Positions 49,693 through 59,725 are shown, numbered from the stretch's first letter. The stretch: 64,000 bases of DNA from Streptococcus xiaochunlingii (GCF_006385805.1 NZ_VFSG01000004.1:1-64000), one strand, 5' to 3'. A program made the numbers and translations. Notes: generated by a model not told the origin, from the sequence alone.

Positions 49693-50535
49693 CTAAAAGT
49701 CTTTGGTATCTGGATTCGGTGCTCCTGCCTCTACTGGGATCTTCCGAAGAAGGTCACAATCTTCTGGGGATAATGCAATCGCAGAGCATTGTAGGTTACT
49801 TGCAATGCGTTCAGGAGTCACTGACTTGGGCAGAGGTAAAAATCCTTCTGCTAGACTCCAGGCCAACAGAAGCTGGGCTGGTGTCACGTCATACTGTTTA
49901 GCCAATGTAAGGACTGTCTCATTTTGAAACAACTCTCCTTGGCCAAATGGCCCCCAAGCTTCCAATAAAATTCCTTTATCACGGCAATAACGGACTACTT
50001 CCTCTTGATAGACTCCAGGGGCCAAGCGGATCTGATTGACTGCCGGAAGAACTTTTGCACTCTCCAACAAAGCATCCAGGTGATGGGGCAGGAAGTTACT
50101 CACACCAATAGAGCGAATCTTTCCTTCTGCCTGCATCTCTTCCATGGCTCTCCAAACCTCACGATTCCGTTCTTTCCAGGCCTCATTTTCTCGGTGAGTC
50201 ACAGGATTCGGCCAGTGGATGAGGTACAAATCGATATAATCTAGTCCCAATTTGTGCAAAGATTCTTCTAGACCATTGACAGCATCCTCATAGGTGTGAA
50301 GATTATTCCACAACTTAGTCGTTACAAAAAGCTCATCTCTTGGAATACCACTATCTTTGATAGCCTTTCCGATGCTTTCTTCATTTTGATAGATGGCTGC
50401 CGTATCAATATGGCGATAGCCCGCTTCTAAGGCTGCTTTTACTGCTTGATAAGCTTCCTCGCCATCTTTCGCCTTCCAAGTACCAAAACCAAGTACAGGA
50501 ATGTGGCGTCCGTCATTTAGTTTGTAACTCTTCAT
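49693..50535 (-). CDS. Aldo/keto reductase
   Basis: This 280-residue NADPH-dependent oxidoreductase has GFGTWKAKDGEEAYQAV, the catalytic GYRHIDTAAIYQNEE, LIHWPNP and SIGVSNFLPHHLD, typical of the 2,5-diketogluconate reductase-like branch. The frame extends to 50589, but ATG 50535 (MKSYKLNDGRHIPVLGFG) with GGGAAA upstream is the natural start; it lies one base past the stop of the preceding small gene. The physiological substrate is unknown. Confidence 0.92.
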   Translation of the reverse strand: MKSYKLNDGRHIPVLGFGTWKAKDGEEAYQAVKAALEAGYRHIDTAAIYQNEESIGKAIKDSGIPRDELFVTTKLWNNLHTYEDAVNGLEESLHKLGLDYIDLYLIHWPNPVTHRENEAWKERNREVWRAMEEMQAEGKIRSIGVSNFLPHHLDALLESAKVLPAVNQIRLAPGVYQEEVVRYCRDKGILLEAWGPFGQGELFQNETVLTLAKQYDVTPAQLLLAWSLAEGFLPLPKSVTPERIASNLQCSAIALSPEDCDLLRKIPVEAGAPNPDTKDF

Positions 50536-50536
50536 C

Positions 50537-50764
50537 TTATTTCCCGTCACTTTCCTTTGTTTTTTCACCAGACTTAGAAGTCTTCGCATTCAAGCGCAAC
50601 TTTGGCTTAAAGATATTTTCCTTCGGCTGCACCATCGATTTACTAAAAAAGGCATAGAGTAAAAAGGCACTACCTGCCACTAAAATGACGGGACTACGGC
50701 GCAACATACCGTAGATAAAGAAAAACAAGCCCATCAATAAAAAACGTACGTTTATCTTATTCAT
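50537..50764 (-). CDS. Small membrane protein, not recognised
   Basis: From ATG 50764 (MNKINVRF) the protein has 75 residues with two hydrophobic stretches (about 6-20 and 24-40) and a basic, polar tail (KPKLRLNAKTSKSGEKTKESDGK). AGGTAG lies upstream. It abuts the aldo/keto reductase gene, so the two probably share a transcript. I cannot name a family. Confidence 0.7.
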   Translation of the reverse strand: MNKINVRFLLMGLFFFIYGMLRRSPVILVAGSAFLLYAFFSKSMVQPKENIFKPKLRLNAKTSKSGEKTKESDGK

Positions 50765-50941
50765 AAAACTACCTCGCGATTCAATTACTTTCATTATACC
50801 ATGTATCAGAGCAAAGAGACAAATGGCTAGATCAAGGAATCCTATTCAAATAAGCTGAGACTTTCATCTCAGCTTATGGGATACATTCAATTTTTAGTTT
50901 GGCGAAAGCAAGCGATTCGTAGTTGAACCTCTTTTTCACCA

Positions 50942-52093
50942 TTAAGCTTCAAATCGTTTTTGGCCATCCAAGAAGGTTGCTACCAACTCTAAATCTTTAT
51001 CCAATACAATAAAGTCAGCGTCATAACCCTCACGGATTTGGCCGCAGACATCATCAATATGGACAGATTTAGCAGGGTTGAGACTCGCCATCATGACTGC
51101 TTCATGAGGATTGGCAATACCCCACTCAACAACATTCTTCAATCCATCTTTAAGCTTCAAGATCGAACCAGCCAGGTTCCCTGTCGATTTCAAACGGGCT
51201 GTTCCATTTTCTACGACAACAGGGAATTCACCCAACATGTAGTCGCCATCTTCCAAGCCACCAGCTGTCATACAGTCGGTGATCAAGGCAATATTTTCCA
51301 CTCCTTTTTGTTTGAGAAGGATGTCGCAGGCTTTTGGATCAACGTGATGGCCATCACAGATTAACTCTGCATAAGTATGAGGAAGTTGGTACATAGCCCC
51401 AACCATTCCCAACTCACGGTGCGTCAAACCGCGCATTCCGTTATAGGCATGTACCCAGACACTAGCCCCAGCATCCACTGCTTTTTTGGCTTCGTCAAAG
51501 GTTGCATTGGAGTGACCAAGCGCAACCGTTACCCCTTCTCCTGTCACTGTGCGGACAAAGTCTTCGACACCATCTCGCTCAGGAGCAAGGGCAATTTTAT
51601 TGAGCAAGCCGTTGGCTGCTTTTTGCCATGCACGGAATTCATCCATCCGAGGATCTTTCATGTAGGCTGGATTTTGTGCCCCTTTGTACTTCTCTGTAAA
51701 GTAAGGTCCTTCAAAGTAAATACCACGAATCTTAGCACCAGACGCTTCTTGGTAGCGTGCTCCAATGTTTTCAGTTACTGCTAATAATTGCTCATAAGAA
51801 GAGGTCAAGGTTGTTGGCAAAAAGCTAGTGACCCCTGTGCTCAAAAGACCCTCACTCATAGTATGAAGGGTTCCCTCTATGTTGTTGTCCATAACGTCAA
51901 CTCCACCAAATCCATGGATGTGCGTATCGACCAAACCAGGAGCAATACTATAGCCTGTATAGTCCAAAACAGTAGCTCCCTCTGGTAGCTGATCTACATG
52001 TTTCCCAAATTTGCCATCGACGATTTCTAGATATCCTCCCTTACGAATGCCATGGGGATAAAAGAATTGATCTGCTTGTATATAAGTTGTCAT
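50942..52093 (-). CDS. nagA: N-acetylglucosamine-6-phosphate deacetylase
   Basis: This 383-residue metal-dependent hydrolase feeds amino sugars into glycolysis with NagB. Motifs: APGLVDTHIHGFGGVDVMD, the metal and substrate region YFEGPYF, ALGHSNATF, HAYNGMRGLTHRE and ITDCMTAGGLEDG. The frame opens at 52132, but ATG 52093 with AAAGGAAA is the start. It is monocistronic with its own promoter and a likely NagR site. Confidence 0.96.
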   Translation of the reverse strand: MTTYIQADQFFYPHGIRKGGYLEIVDGKFGKHVDQLPEGATVLDYTGYSIAPGLVDTHIHGFGGVDVMDNNIEGTLHTMSEGLLSTGVTSFLPTTLTSSYEQLLAVTENIGARYQEASGAKIRGIYFEGPYFTEKYKGAQNPAYMKDPRMDEFRAWQKAANGLLNKIALAPERDGVEDFVRTVTGEGVTVALGHSNATFDEAKKAVDAGASVWVHAYNGMRGLTHRELGMVGAMYQLPHTYAELICDGHHVDPKACDILLKQKGVENIALITDCMTAGGLEDGDYMLGEFPVVVENGTARLKSTGNLAGSILKLKDGLKNVVEWGIANPHEAVMMASLNPAKSVHIDDVCGQIREGYDADFIVLDKDLELVATFLDGQKRFEA

Positions 52094-52132
52094 GGTGATT
52101 TCCTTTCTTTTTCTACCGATATATTCATACAC

Positions 52133-52175
52133 ATTATAATCCTTTGTACTGTATTTGTAAATGGTATAGACCTAT
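52133..52175 (-). promoter_or_regulatory. nagA promoter with NagR-like operator
   Basis: On the minus strand TTTACA (52156-52161), a 17-base spacer and TATAAT (52133-52138) form the promoter. ATGGTATAGACCTAT (52161-52175) overlaps the edge of the -35 and has the inverted core GGT-ATAG-ACC typical of the GntR-type NagR operators in Firmicutes. Repression released by amino sugar phosphates is the expected mechanism. Confidence 0.65.
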
Positions 52176-52209
52176 TTTATTTAAATATATTAATATTTTC
52201 TATAAATAC

Positions 52210-52240
52210 GATAAAAAATCCAGTTTTTTTGAGCTGGATT
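52210..52240 (-). terminator. Second hairpin downstream of the phosphate symporter gene
   Basis: AAATCCAG and CTGGATTT pair and are followed by TTTTTT on the minus strand, so it reads as an intrinsic terminator. It has the same stem as the hairpin at 52490-52520, about 280 bases away. Confidence 0.75.
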
Positions 52241-52263
52241 TCAGATTGAATATAAAGTCTTCT

Positions 52264-52405
52264 TTAAAACTTTCCTTAGGTGAGTACGGACGTCAGCGAA
52301 CTTCTTTGAAGTTCCATGACTTAGTTTTGAACCTAAAGTTTCAAAACTCCCGAGTGGCTGAAACTTTAGCGCTTCAGCCACTTTTCTCACAGCGGAAAGT
52401 AATAA
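52264..52405. repeat. Multi-branched folded intergenic element
   Basis: ACTTTCC..GTGAG and CTCAC..GGAAAGT (about 52268-52283 and 52387-52400) form an outer stem. Inside are three hairpins: GAACTTC/GAAGTTC, AGTTTTGAA/TTTCAAAACT and GTGGCTGAA/TTCAGCCAC. It lies in the 431-base nagA-symporter gap, which has no reading frame; the rest, 52405-52490, is very AT-rich with nothing recognised. It is probably a dispersed streptococcal repeat. Confidence 0.55.
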
Positions 52406-52489
52406 ATTTGTTTAATTAATTAAAAATACAAATTATTTTTTTGAAAAAATTTTCTAGCTATTTTATGAAAAAAATTTGTCTACATTCTA

Positions 52490-52520
52490 AAATCCAGTCC
52501 TAAAGAACTGGATTTTTCGT
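52490..52520. terminator. Hairpin at the end of the phosphate symporter gene
   Basis: AAATCCAGT and ACTGGATTT pair around CCTAAAGA a few bases after the symporter stop. T runs occur on both sides but the longer one is on the plus strand. Confidence 0.7.
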
Positions 52521-52524
52521 TTTT

Positions 52525-54156
52525 TTAGATCTGCTCTAATTGTACCTTCTCAGCTAAATTCATGGCATGGTCTGCGACACGTGTATAGTGAGAGATGATA
52601 TCAATAAAGTTCACACCTGCTTGAGGTGTACACTCGCCCTTGTTCAGACGAGAAATATGGGTCTTCCGCAATTTCTTTTCAAGTTTTTCAATCGCCTGAT
52701 GGCGCTGTTCCAACTCTGCGGCCAACTCTTGGTTATCCTCTTCTACACTTCGAAGGGCATCTTTAACAAACGTCGCCGTTTGTTGGTAGATATCTTCTAA
52801 TTCAGTCAAAGCATTGTCAGAAAAGACAACTTTCTTCCGAATGAGGTAGTCCGTCAAATTGATCAAGGCTTCTGCGTGGTCTCCAATCCGCTCCAAATCT
52901 CGAGAGGAATCCAAAATATTGGTCAAGGATTCGCTTTCTTTTGGACTCAAAGCCTCACTGGACAAGCGGATCAAGTACTTGGTCAACTGGTCATCGATGG
53001 TATTAATGGCTTCTTCTGTTTTATGACCTTTTTCAGCCAACTTTTCTTCTTGATTCAAAATATAGCGATAAGATAAATCAAAAATCTTTTCAGCATAAGT
53101 CCCTAAGTGCAAGAGTTCTTTTTTGGCATTTCCCAAGGCAATCGAAGGAGCTTGGGTAATCAGATTTTCATCCAAGTAAAGTGGCTCGTATTTGACCACT
53201 TCATCTTCACCAGGAATCAATTTCGTCACAAAGTAAGCCAACGCCCCAATGAATGGGAATTGAACGATGGTGTTGGTCACATTAAAAGCACCATGTGAAA
53301 AGGCAATCGTCATTTCAGGTGAGAGATGCAACTGAGCTTGGAAGAACTCAACCATACTTGTAAATGGTCCCAACAAGATGATACACAGAATGGTCCCGAT
53401 GACATTAAATAAGACGTGGGTTGCTGCAACCCGTTTGGCAGAAACATTGGCTCCCATGGCAGCGATAATAACAGTGAGGGTTGTTCCGATATTATCTCCA
53501 AATAAGACCGGTAGGGCTCCTTTCAGATCCAAAAATCCTCCTGAGTAGAGACCTTGCAGAATTCCAATGGTTGCTGAAGAAGCCTGGATCAAAACGGTAA
53601 TAATGGCTCCAGCCAGCACTCCGAGGATTGGATTCTTCCCAAGAGTCACCATGTATTGGCTAAATTCTGGCAACTCCTTCAAAGGACTCATCCCTGCGCT
53701 GATGAGGTTTAAGGCATAAAAGATCCCCCCAACCCCAAATAAGATTCGACCGATGTTATTCGCCATCCGATTCTTGGTAAAGAAGAGACAGACTGTACCG
53801 ACAAACATAATCGGCAAGGCATATGTTCCCAACTTGAAACCAATGATGAAGGAAGTAACCGTCGTCCCGATATTGGCCCCCATGATGATCCCAATTGCTT
53901 GGCGTAGCGTTAAGAGGCCTGCGCTTACTAATCCAACCGTAATAACAGTTACCCCTGTACTAGACTGGATGAGGGCAGTCACGACAATCCCTACGAGCAC
54001 CCCTAGAAATGGATTACTGGTATATTTGTCGATATAGTAACGAAGGCGATCCCCTGCAGCCTGTTGCAAGCCATCCCCCATGGTTTTGATACTATATAAA
54101 AATAGACCCAAACCACCTAAGAAGTTAAATAAAATGTTCTGCCAATCAATGGACAT
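52525..54156 (-). CDS. Na+/phosphate symporter (NptA-type) with PhoU-like C-terminus
   Basis: This 543-residue protein has an N-terminal transporter half with about nine membrane helices and the two inverted GxxxTxxxQSSxxxT-type repeats (TALIQSSTGVTVITVG and TVLIQASSATIGILQG). A C-terminal cytoplasmic PhoU-like helical domain follows (about 340-543). It imports phosphate with sodium. ATG 54156 (MSIDWQN) has GGAGGAAAAGGA upstream; the frame extension to 54195 is rejected. Confidence 0.93.
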   Translation of the reverse strand: MSIDWQNILFNFLGGLGLFLYSIKTMGDGLQQAAGDRLRYYIDKYTSNPFLGVLVGIVVTALIQSSTGVTVITVGLVSAGLLTLRQAIGIIMGANIGTTVTSFIIGFKLGTYALPIMFVGTVCLFFTKNRMANNIGRILFGVGGIFYALNLISAGMSPLKELPEFSQYMVTLGKNPILGVLAGAIITVLIQASSATIGILQGLYSGGFLDLKGALPVLFGDNIGTTLTVIIAAMGANVSAKRVAATHVLFNVIGTILCIILLGPFTSMVEFFQAQLHLSPEMTIAFSHGAFNVTNTIVQFPFIGALAYFVTKLIPGEDEVVKYEPLYLDENLITQAPSIALGNAKKELLHLGTYAEKIFDLSYRYILNQEEKLAEKGHKTEEAINTIDDQLTKYLIRLSSEALSPKESESLTNILDSSRDLERIGDHAEALINLTDYLIRKKVVFSDNALTELEDIYQQTATFVKDALRSVEEDNQELAAELEQRHQAIEKLEKKLRKTHISRLNKGECTPQAGVNFIDIISHYTRVADHAMNLAEKVQLEQI

Positions 54157-54260
54157 TCCTTTTCCTCCATCATCATTCGATAAAAGTTTACTCACTCTAT
54201 TTTAAAACATCCACCCCTTCGGCACAAGGTTTTTTTGAAATTTCTTCTGAATTTCGCCAT

Positions 54261-54298
54261 AAAAAAACGATAGACTCTACAGAACCTATCGTTTTGTT
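54261..54298 (-). terminator. Terminator after rbfA
   Basis: AAACGATAG and CTATCGTTT form a stem followed by TTTTTTTAT on the minus strand, just beyond the rbfA stop. It closes the rimP-rbfA operon. Confidence 0.88.
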
Positions 54299-54300
54299 CA

Positions 54301-54651
54301 TTATTTTTTATCAAGATCGCGTAACATTTGATCAATTTTGTTTCCATATTCAATGGATTCATCTTTGACAAAGGTTAAATCTGGAATTTTGTACAATTTT
54401 AAATTCCGACCTAATTCGCGCTTGATGGTTCCTGTTGCTTTTTCCAGCCCTGTCTGAGCCTTTTGATTTTCTGAAGCCAGATCACTCATAATCGAATAGT
54501 AGACCTTGGCCATCGACAAATCGCCTAGCATTTGAACATCCGTAATAGTGACGCCTTGGACACGCGGATCACGAACTTTCTTTTGCAAAATTTCGTTGAC
54601 TTCCCGCTTGATTTCCATACCGACTCGGTCTGTCCGAAAATGACTTGCCAT
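54301..54651 (-). CDS. rbfA: Ribosome-binding factor A
   Basis: This 116-residue KH-like protein matures the 5' end of 16S rRNA and the 30S subunit, important in cold. It has the N-terminal [31 protein letters not shown] and the [26 protein letters not shown] block. It follows infB, separated by a 73-base gap with a weak attenuator. Confidence 0.97.
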   Translation of the reverse strand: MASHFRTDRVGMEIKREVNEILQKKVRDPRVQGVTITDVQMLGDLSMAKVYYSIMSDLASENQKAQTGLEKATGTIKRELGRNLKLYKIPDLTFVKDESIEYGNKIDQMLRDLDKK

Positions 54652-54677
54652 AGGAACTCCTTTCTGCTCTGTCTTTA

Positions 54678-54720
54678 AAAACTAGGAAATAGGAGATTTC
54701 CTATCTTACTTCCTAGTTAA
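54678..54720 (-). terminator. Attenuator-like hairpin between infB and rbfA
   Basis: AACTAGGAA and TTCCTAGTT enclose an inner ATAGGA/TCCTAT hairpin and are followed by TTTTTAAAG on the minus strand. The T run is modest, so partial termination is likely, lowering rbfA relative to infB. Confidence 0.6.
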
Positions 54721-54724
54721 CAGT

Positions 54725-57448
54725 TTATTTTTTAATTTCTTCCATGATGTAAGCTTCGATGGTATCATCAGTCTTGATATCATTGTAGCCTTCGATCATC
54801 AATCCACCTTCGCGACCGTTGGTCACTTCTTTGACATCATCTTTATAATGTTTCAAGCTAGCAAGAGCTCCATCATAAATGACGACACCGTCACGAATGA
54901 CACGAACTTTGGAATCACGAGTGACCTTACCACTGAGGACCATAAATCCACCGATGGTACCCACTTTAGAGACCTTAAAGGTTTCACGAATGACTGCTTC
55001 CCCGATGACTTTCTCTTCGAATTCAGGATCCAACATTCCCTTCATGGCATCTTCCATTTCTTCAATCACTTTGTAGATGATTGAGTGAAGACGGATTTCT
55101 ACCTCATCAGCTTCTGCTTGCTGACGTGCTTGTGGAGTAGGGCGGACGTTAAATCCAATGATGAAGGCATTTGAAGCTTCTGCGAGGGTAACGTCTGATT
55201 CGTTGATAGCACCAACTGCTGAGTGAACGATGGTCACTTTCACACCTTCCACTTCAATCTTTTGAAGGGAAGCAGCAAGGGCTTCAACCGATCCTTGAAC
55301 ATCGGCCTTGATGATGACATTAACGGATTTCACTTCGCCAGCCTTCAAGGTATCAAAGAGATTTTCAAGGCTGACACGATTGGTTGCTTGACGTTGTTTC
55401 ATCAGCGCACGTTTCGCACGTTCTTCACCGGCTGCACGCGCAGATTTTTCATCTTCATAAACCGCAAAATGGTCACCCGCCATTGGCGCTTCGTTCAAAC
55501 CAGTGATAGAAACTGGAGTAGATGGTCCAGCTACTTTCACACGACGGCCAAGGTCATTGGTCATGGCACGGACACGTCCGAAAGTATTACCAACAACGAT
55601 TGGGTCTTGGACATTCAAGGTACCTTGTTGAACCAGAAGGGTTGCAACCGCACCTTTACCTTTATCCAAACGCGCTTCGATAACCGTACCGATGGCACGA
55701 ACAGTTGGATCTGCCTTGAGTTCTTGGATTTCAGCCACAAGAAGGACCGTTTCCAAAAGTTCATCGATATTTTGGTTGAATTTGGCAGAAATTTCTACAA
55801 ACTCAGAATCTCCACCCCAAGCTGTTGACATAACTCCATGCTCTGCCAATTCACCGATCACACGTTCTGGGTTGGCACCTGGTTTATCAATCTTGTTAAT
55901 AGCTACGATGATTGGAACGTTCGCTGCTTTTGAATGGTTGATGGCTTCGATGGTCTGTGGCATCACCCCGTCATCTGCTGCTACAACCAAGATGGTAATA
56001 TCCGTAACAGAGGCACCACGCGCCCGCATAGAAGTAAAGGCCGCGTGTCCAGGTGTATCCAAGAAGGTAATCTTCTTGCCATTTTCCACGATTTGGTAAG
56101 CACCGATATGCTGGGTGATTCCTCCCGCTTCACCTGTTGCTACACGTGAATTACGAAGGGTATCCAAAAGGGTTGTCTTCCCGTGGTCAACGTGTCCCAT
56201 GATGGTGACAACTGGTGGACGCTCTACCAATTCATCTGGATTCAAATAGCCATCTTCGACGAAGAAGCGTTCGATATCCGCATTGTCCACTTCAACCTTT
56301 TTCTTGGCTTCAATTCCATAATCCACTAACAGAAGTTCAATGGTATCGCCATCCAAGGATTGGTTTTGTGTCGCCATCACTCCCATCATGAAGAGTTTCT
56401 TAACGATTTCCGCAGGCTCACGCTTAATCCGTTTTGCGATTTCCGCAACCGTCATTCCATCTGTGTACTCAAGCTCACTTGGCAACTCATGGAATTTACG
56501 CTCTGTTACTGGTTTTGGAGCTTCATTGCGGTTATTCTTTCCTTTTTTATTCTTTTTGTTGTTGTTCCAGTTACTATTTCTTTGATTTCTCACTTGGTTT
56601 TGACTACTTCGATTCTTTTGTTGTTTTCTTGGACCATCTTCTTCGCGATCAAAATCTTCACGTTTTTTGTCTGGTCTAGCTTGCTTTTTCCGACGTGTAT
56701 CAACTGCTGCAGGACTTGGAGCCGCTACCGGAGTTGCCTTCACTGCTTCTGCCTTTGGTTGTGGAGCAACAACTTCAGTCGTAACTGCCTCTTCGCGCTT
56801 ACGACGTTGTTGACGGTCTTGCTCTACCTTGGCTGCCTGGTTTTGCTTGTAGCGTTCTTCACTACCACGTGCATATTCTGCATTTTGCTCTGCCTTTAAT
56901 GCTGCTGCACGGGCTTTGAAGTCAATCTTCGGTGCGCCATTTACAGGATTTGGACGTCCTTGACCGTTTCCAGCTTGGTCACGGCGACGATCATTCCCTT
57001 GGTTCCGGCGGTCATTTCCTTGATTTTTTCGCTCATTACGATTTTGGAAACGATCCCCATCCCGACGGTCGTTTTGTTGTTTCTTAGGTCGATTCCCTTG
57101 TTGTTGACGACGTTCCGCCTGCTCTTTTGCACGGGCTTCGCGTTCCGCCTTGAAATTACGACTCTTTGGCTTCACAACAGGTGCTGCCGCTGTTTCCGTT
57201 GTCTTTTCAGGTTTGTTTGCAACAGGTTCTTTTGCAACCGGTGCAGCTTTTACTTGTTTTTCTTCCGTCACTTTAGGAGTTTGGGGCGCCTTTGATGCAA
57301 AACTATTGACCAAACGCTCAACCGCTTCACCTTCGATACTAGAAGCGTGACTCTTTACCTCCAACCCTAATTCTTTTGCCCGTGTGACGACTTCTTTACT
57401 TTCCTTGCCTAGTTCTTTGGCAATCTCATACAATCTTTTCTTAGACAA
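54725..57448 (-). CDS. infB: Translation initiation factor IF-2
   Basis: IF-2 is the GTPase that brings fMet-tRNA to the 30S subunit. The 907-residue protein has an IF2_N domain at the start ([12 protein letters not shown]), a low-complexity region rich in R, N, Q and K (about 55-310), a second IF2_N domain (about 330-385), then the G domain with GHVDHGKTT (418-426), DTPGHAAF and NKID, and two beta-barrel domains. Neighbours ylxQ, ylxR, nusA and rimP give the classic operon. Confidence 0.98.
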   Translation of the reverse strand: MSKKRLYEIAKELGKESKEVVTRAKELGLEVKSHASSIEGEAVERLVNSFASKAPQTPKVTEEKQVKAAPVAKEPVANKPEKTTETAAAPVVKPKSRNFKAEREARAKEQAERRQQQGNRPKKQQNDRRDGDRFQNRNERKNQGNDRRNQGNDRRRDQAGNGQGRPNPVNGAPKIDFKARAAALKAEQNAEYARGSEERYKQNQAAKVEQDRQQRRKREEAVTTEVVAPQPKAEAVKATPVAAPSPAAVDTRRKKQARPDKKREDFDREEDGPRKQQKNRSSQNQVRNQRNSNWNNNKKNKKGKNNRNEAPKPVTERKFHELPSELEYTDGMTVAEIAKRIKREPAEIVKKLFMMGVMATQNQSLDGDTIELLLVDYGIEAKKKVEVDNADIERFFVEDGYLNPDELVERPPVVTIMGHVDHGKTTLLDTLRNSRVATGEAGGITQHIGAYQIVENGKKITFLDTPGHAAFTSMRARGASVTDITILVVAADDGVMPQTIEAINHSKAANVPIIVAINKIDKPGANPERVIGELAEHGVMSTAWGGDSEFVEISAKFNQNIDELLETVLLVAEIQELKADPTVRAIGTVIEARLDKGKGAVATLLVQQGTLNVQDPIVVGNTFGRVRAMTNDLGRRVKVAGPSTPVSITGLNEAPMAGDHFAVYEDEKSARAAGEERAKRALMKQRQATNRVSLENLFDTLKAGEVKSVNVIIKADVQGSVEALAASLQKIEVEGVKVTIVHSAVGAINESDVTLAEASNAFIIGFNVRPTPQARQQAEADEVEIRLHSIIYKVIEEMEDAMKGMLDPEFEEKVIGEAVIRETFKVSKVGTIGGFMVLSGKVTRDSKVRVIRDGVVIYDGALASLKHYKDDVKEVTNGREGGLMIEGYNDIKTDDTIEAYIMEEIKK

Positions 57449-57464
57449 TTGCTGTCCTCCTCTT

Positions 57465-57764
57465 CTATTCCATAAGAGACCTCATTTTCTTTGAAAATCC
57501 AGCATCTGTCACGGCCGCTACCTTTCGTGAGCGACCAATGGCAGTACTTAATTCTAGTGTTGAAAACACGGTTAATACCGGAATGCCATAATAGTGGCAT
57601 TTATCTGTGATTTTTTTGGTAAGATTGGGAGCTGCATCATCTGCTAGAAAGACCAAACGAGCCTTTCCTTCTTGAACAGACTTGATGACCAACTCTTCTC
57701 CAGAGATGATTTTCCCTGCTCGCTGAGCCAATCCCAATAAATTACTGACTTTTTGCTTATTCAA
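57465..57764 (-). CDS. ylxQ: YlxQ, L7Ae-family RNA-binding protein
   Basis: This 99-residue protein of the L7Ae/L30e/S12e/Gadd45 family contains [14 protein letters not shown] and the [15 protein letters not shown] end. It probably binds kink-turn RNA or tRNA; the exact role is open. The start is TTG at 57762-57764, overlapping the ylxR stop by a few bases. It lies in the nusA-infB operon as in other Firmicutes. Confidence 0.92.
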   Translation of the reverse strand: MNKQKVSNLLGLAQRAGKIISGEELVIKSVQEGKARLVFLADDAAPNLTKKITDKCHYYGIPVLTVFSTLELSTAIGRSRKVAAVTDAGFSKKMRSLME

Positions 57765-58053
57765 GGCCTAACTCTCTTCTTTTCACCTTATGATCCACAT
57801 AAGCAATCAATTCGTCGTAGAAAGCTTCATCCACTTCCATGCTAAAGCTGCGATTGAAGACTTTCTTCTTCTTGGCTTGAAGTGCTTCCTCGTTATCGAG
57901 CTTGATATAAGCACCACGACCATTTGCTTTCCCAGTTGGATCGATAAAAACTTGACCTTCTTTATTTTTTACGATTCGCAAGAGATCTCGTTTATCGATG
58001 ACCTCATTTGAAACGACAGACTTGCGTAAAGGGATTTTTCTTGTCTTTACCAT
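57757..58053 (-). CDS. ylxR: YlxR/RnpM RNA-binding protein
   Basis: This 98-residue DUF448 protein has RKIPLRKSVVSNEVIDKRDLLRIVKNKEG and the conserved GRGAYIK motif. Recent work in Bacillus links this family to RNase P RNA binding (RnpM). Here rnpB is in the same window but not the same operon. It begins ten bases after nusA. Confidence 0.92.
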   Translation of the reverse strand: MVKTRKIPLRKSVVSNEVIDKRDLLRIVKNKEGQVFIDPTGKANGRGAYIKLDNEEALQAKKKKVFNRSFSMEVDEAFYDELIAYVDHKVKRRELGLE

Positions 58054-58063
58054 GATTTCCTCC

Positions 58064-59209
58064 CTATTCGTCTACAGAATTCAAATCACTTTCTACTTCT
58101 TCAAAAGCAGGTTCTTGACTTGCTTCCATTTCTTCGTACTCACTAGCTGATTTGATATCAATCCGATAGCCAGTTAAGTGAGCCGCCAAGCGCACGTTTT
58201 GACCACGACGACCGATCGCAAGAGATAGTTTGCTATCTGGTACTACCACAAGAGCATGCTTGCTGTCTTCTTCATCAAAGATGACTTGATCGACCTCAGC
58301 AGGCGCAATGGCATTGTAGATAAATTCTGCTGGATCTGGAACCCACTCAATGACATCAATATTTTCTTCTGTTGGGACCATACGATCCAATTTCTGATCG
58401 TAACGTGCTGGGTGGAACTTGCTAGTAATCTTTTTGATGTTCGATCCACCACGACCAACGATGGTTCCAATCGCATCTACGTTTGGATTATGGCTACGAA
58501 CAGCCACCTTGGTCCGGTCTCCAGCTTCACGTGCCACGCTCATGATTTCAACGGTTCCATCATAGACTTCAGGAATTTCCTGCTCCATCAAACGTTTGAT
58601 CATTTCTGGATGGCTACGACTTACGAAAACGTTGACCCCACGAGGATTGTCTTCTACTTTGTAGACAAATACTTCGATGCGATCATGAGATTGGAAGACT
58701 TCACCCGGGATCTGGTCTTGTTTAGACAATTGAGCTTCGATAGACCCTAAATTTACATAGATAAAGCGATTATCAAAACGCTCAACCGTTCCACTCATAA
58801 TTTCATTTTCATGTTCTTTATAAGTGTTATAGGTAATCGCACGAGTTTGCTTGCGCATTTTTTCCATGATGGTTTGTTTGGCAGATTGGGCTGCGACACG
58901 GCCAAACTCAGCAGGTGCTTCTTCAAATTTGATTTTGTCTCCTAATTCATAGGCAGAGCTAATCGCAAGAGCATCTTTCAAGCTAATTTCTAACCGGCTA
59001 TCAAATACTTCATCCACTACCTCACGAACAGTATAAACGCGGAAATCACCAGTCTTTTCATTAAATTCGATAGCAGCACTCTCTGCTTGACCATACCGTC
59101 TCCGGTAAGCCGAACGCAATGATTCTGTGACAGCTTCAATGATATCTTCTTTTTTGATTCCTTTGTCTTCTTCCAAGATGCGAAAAGCATCTAGCATTTC
59201 TTTACTCAT
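58064..59209 (-). CDS. nusA: Transcription termination/antitermination factor NusA
   Basis: This 381-residue protein has the N-terminal RNAP-binding domain (MLDAFRILEEDKGIKKEDI), an S1 domain (about 135-200), and two KH domains with IGTIVGRGGSNIKKI and LSLAIGRRGQNVRLAA. It ends with an acidic tail. The E. coli C-terminal AR repeats are missing, as is normal in Firmicutes. Confidence 0.97.
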   Translation of the reverse strand: MSKEMLDAFRILEEDKGIKKEDIIEAVTESLRSAYRRRYGQAESAAIEFNEKTGDFRVYTVREVVDEVFDSRLEISLKDALAISSAYELGDKIKFEEAPAEFGRVAAQSAKQTIMEKMRKQTRAITYNTYKEHENEIMSGTVERFDNRFIYVNLGSIEAQLSKQDQIPGEVFQSHDRIEVFVYKVEDNPRGVNVFVSRSHPEMIKRLMEQEIPEVYDGTVEIMSVAREAGDRTKVAVRSHNPNVDAIGTIVGRGGSNIKKITSKFHPARYDQKLDRMVPTEENIDVIEWVPDPAEFIYNAIAPAEVDQVIFDEEDSKHALVVVPDSKLSLAIGRRGQNVRLAAHLTGYRIDIKSASEYEEMEASQEPAFEEVESDLNSVDE

Positions 59210-59254
59210 TCTTTTCTTGCTCTTAGGCTACTAAGAGCCTTCCTTTCTTTTCTG

Positions 59255-59725
59255 CTATAATTTGACAGCTAGTCTTGCTTTTGAGACAAGACTATAGGGG
59301 ATTTCAATGGTTTTCTTTCTTGTTTTGTCCATGTATTCCATGGTCAATTGGTCATCTTCGAACTTAACGAGTGTTCCTTCAATGACCTTTTGTTTGTCAA
59401 CTGCCTTGTACAAGCTGACATGGATATATTGACCCAGAGCTTTTTCCACTGCATCTTTGGTTTTTAAGGGACGCTCCAAACCAGGACTCGTCACTTCTAG
59501 GAAGTACTGTTCTGGGAATGGATCAGGTTGAATCTGATCCAACAGAGGACTAATCACTTCTGTTAAATCTGCTGTATCATTCAGGGTAATACCACCTGGC
59601 TTATCAACAAAGATACTTAGAACATAGTCTCCTACAATCTTTTCATATTCCACATCCACTAATTCAAATGGAGCTTGGATGGCGGGTTCAAGAATTTCTG
59701 TTACTAATTCAACAATTGTTGCGAT
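59255..59725 (-). CDS. rimP: Ribosome maturation factor RimP, apparent non-canonical start
   Basis: RimP helps assemble the 30S subunit. From the proposed start the 156-residue protein reads (M)[16 protein letters not shown], with [25 protein letters not shown] and [19 protein letters not shown] perfect AGGAGG (59735-59740) is followed nine bases later by ATC (59723-59725), in frame, and there is no ATG, GTG or TTG between. The upstream in-frame ATG at 59842 precedes the promoter and is not usable. So an AUC start is proposed; see findings. It heads the rimP-nusA-infB operon. Confidence 0.85.
   Translation of the reverse strand: MATIVELVTEILEPAIQAPFELVDVEYEKIVGDYVLSIFVDKPGGITLNDTADLTEVISPLLDQIQPDPFPEQYFLEVTSPGLERPLKTKDAVEKALGQYIHVSLYKAVDKQKVIEGTLVKFEDDQLTMEYMDKTRKKTIEIPYSLVSKARLAVKL

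Noticed and set aside
55223..56899. Long plus-strand open frames opposite infB
   Set aside because: They are antisense shadows of the codon-biased infB gene; the translated sequences have no domain and the infB motifs are complete.
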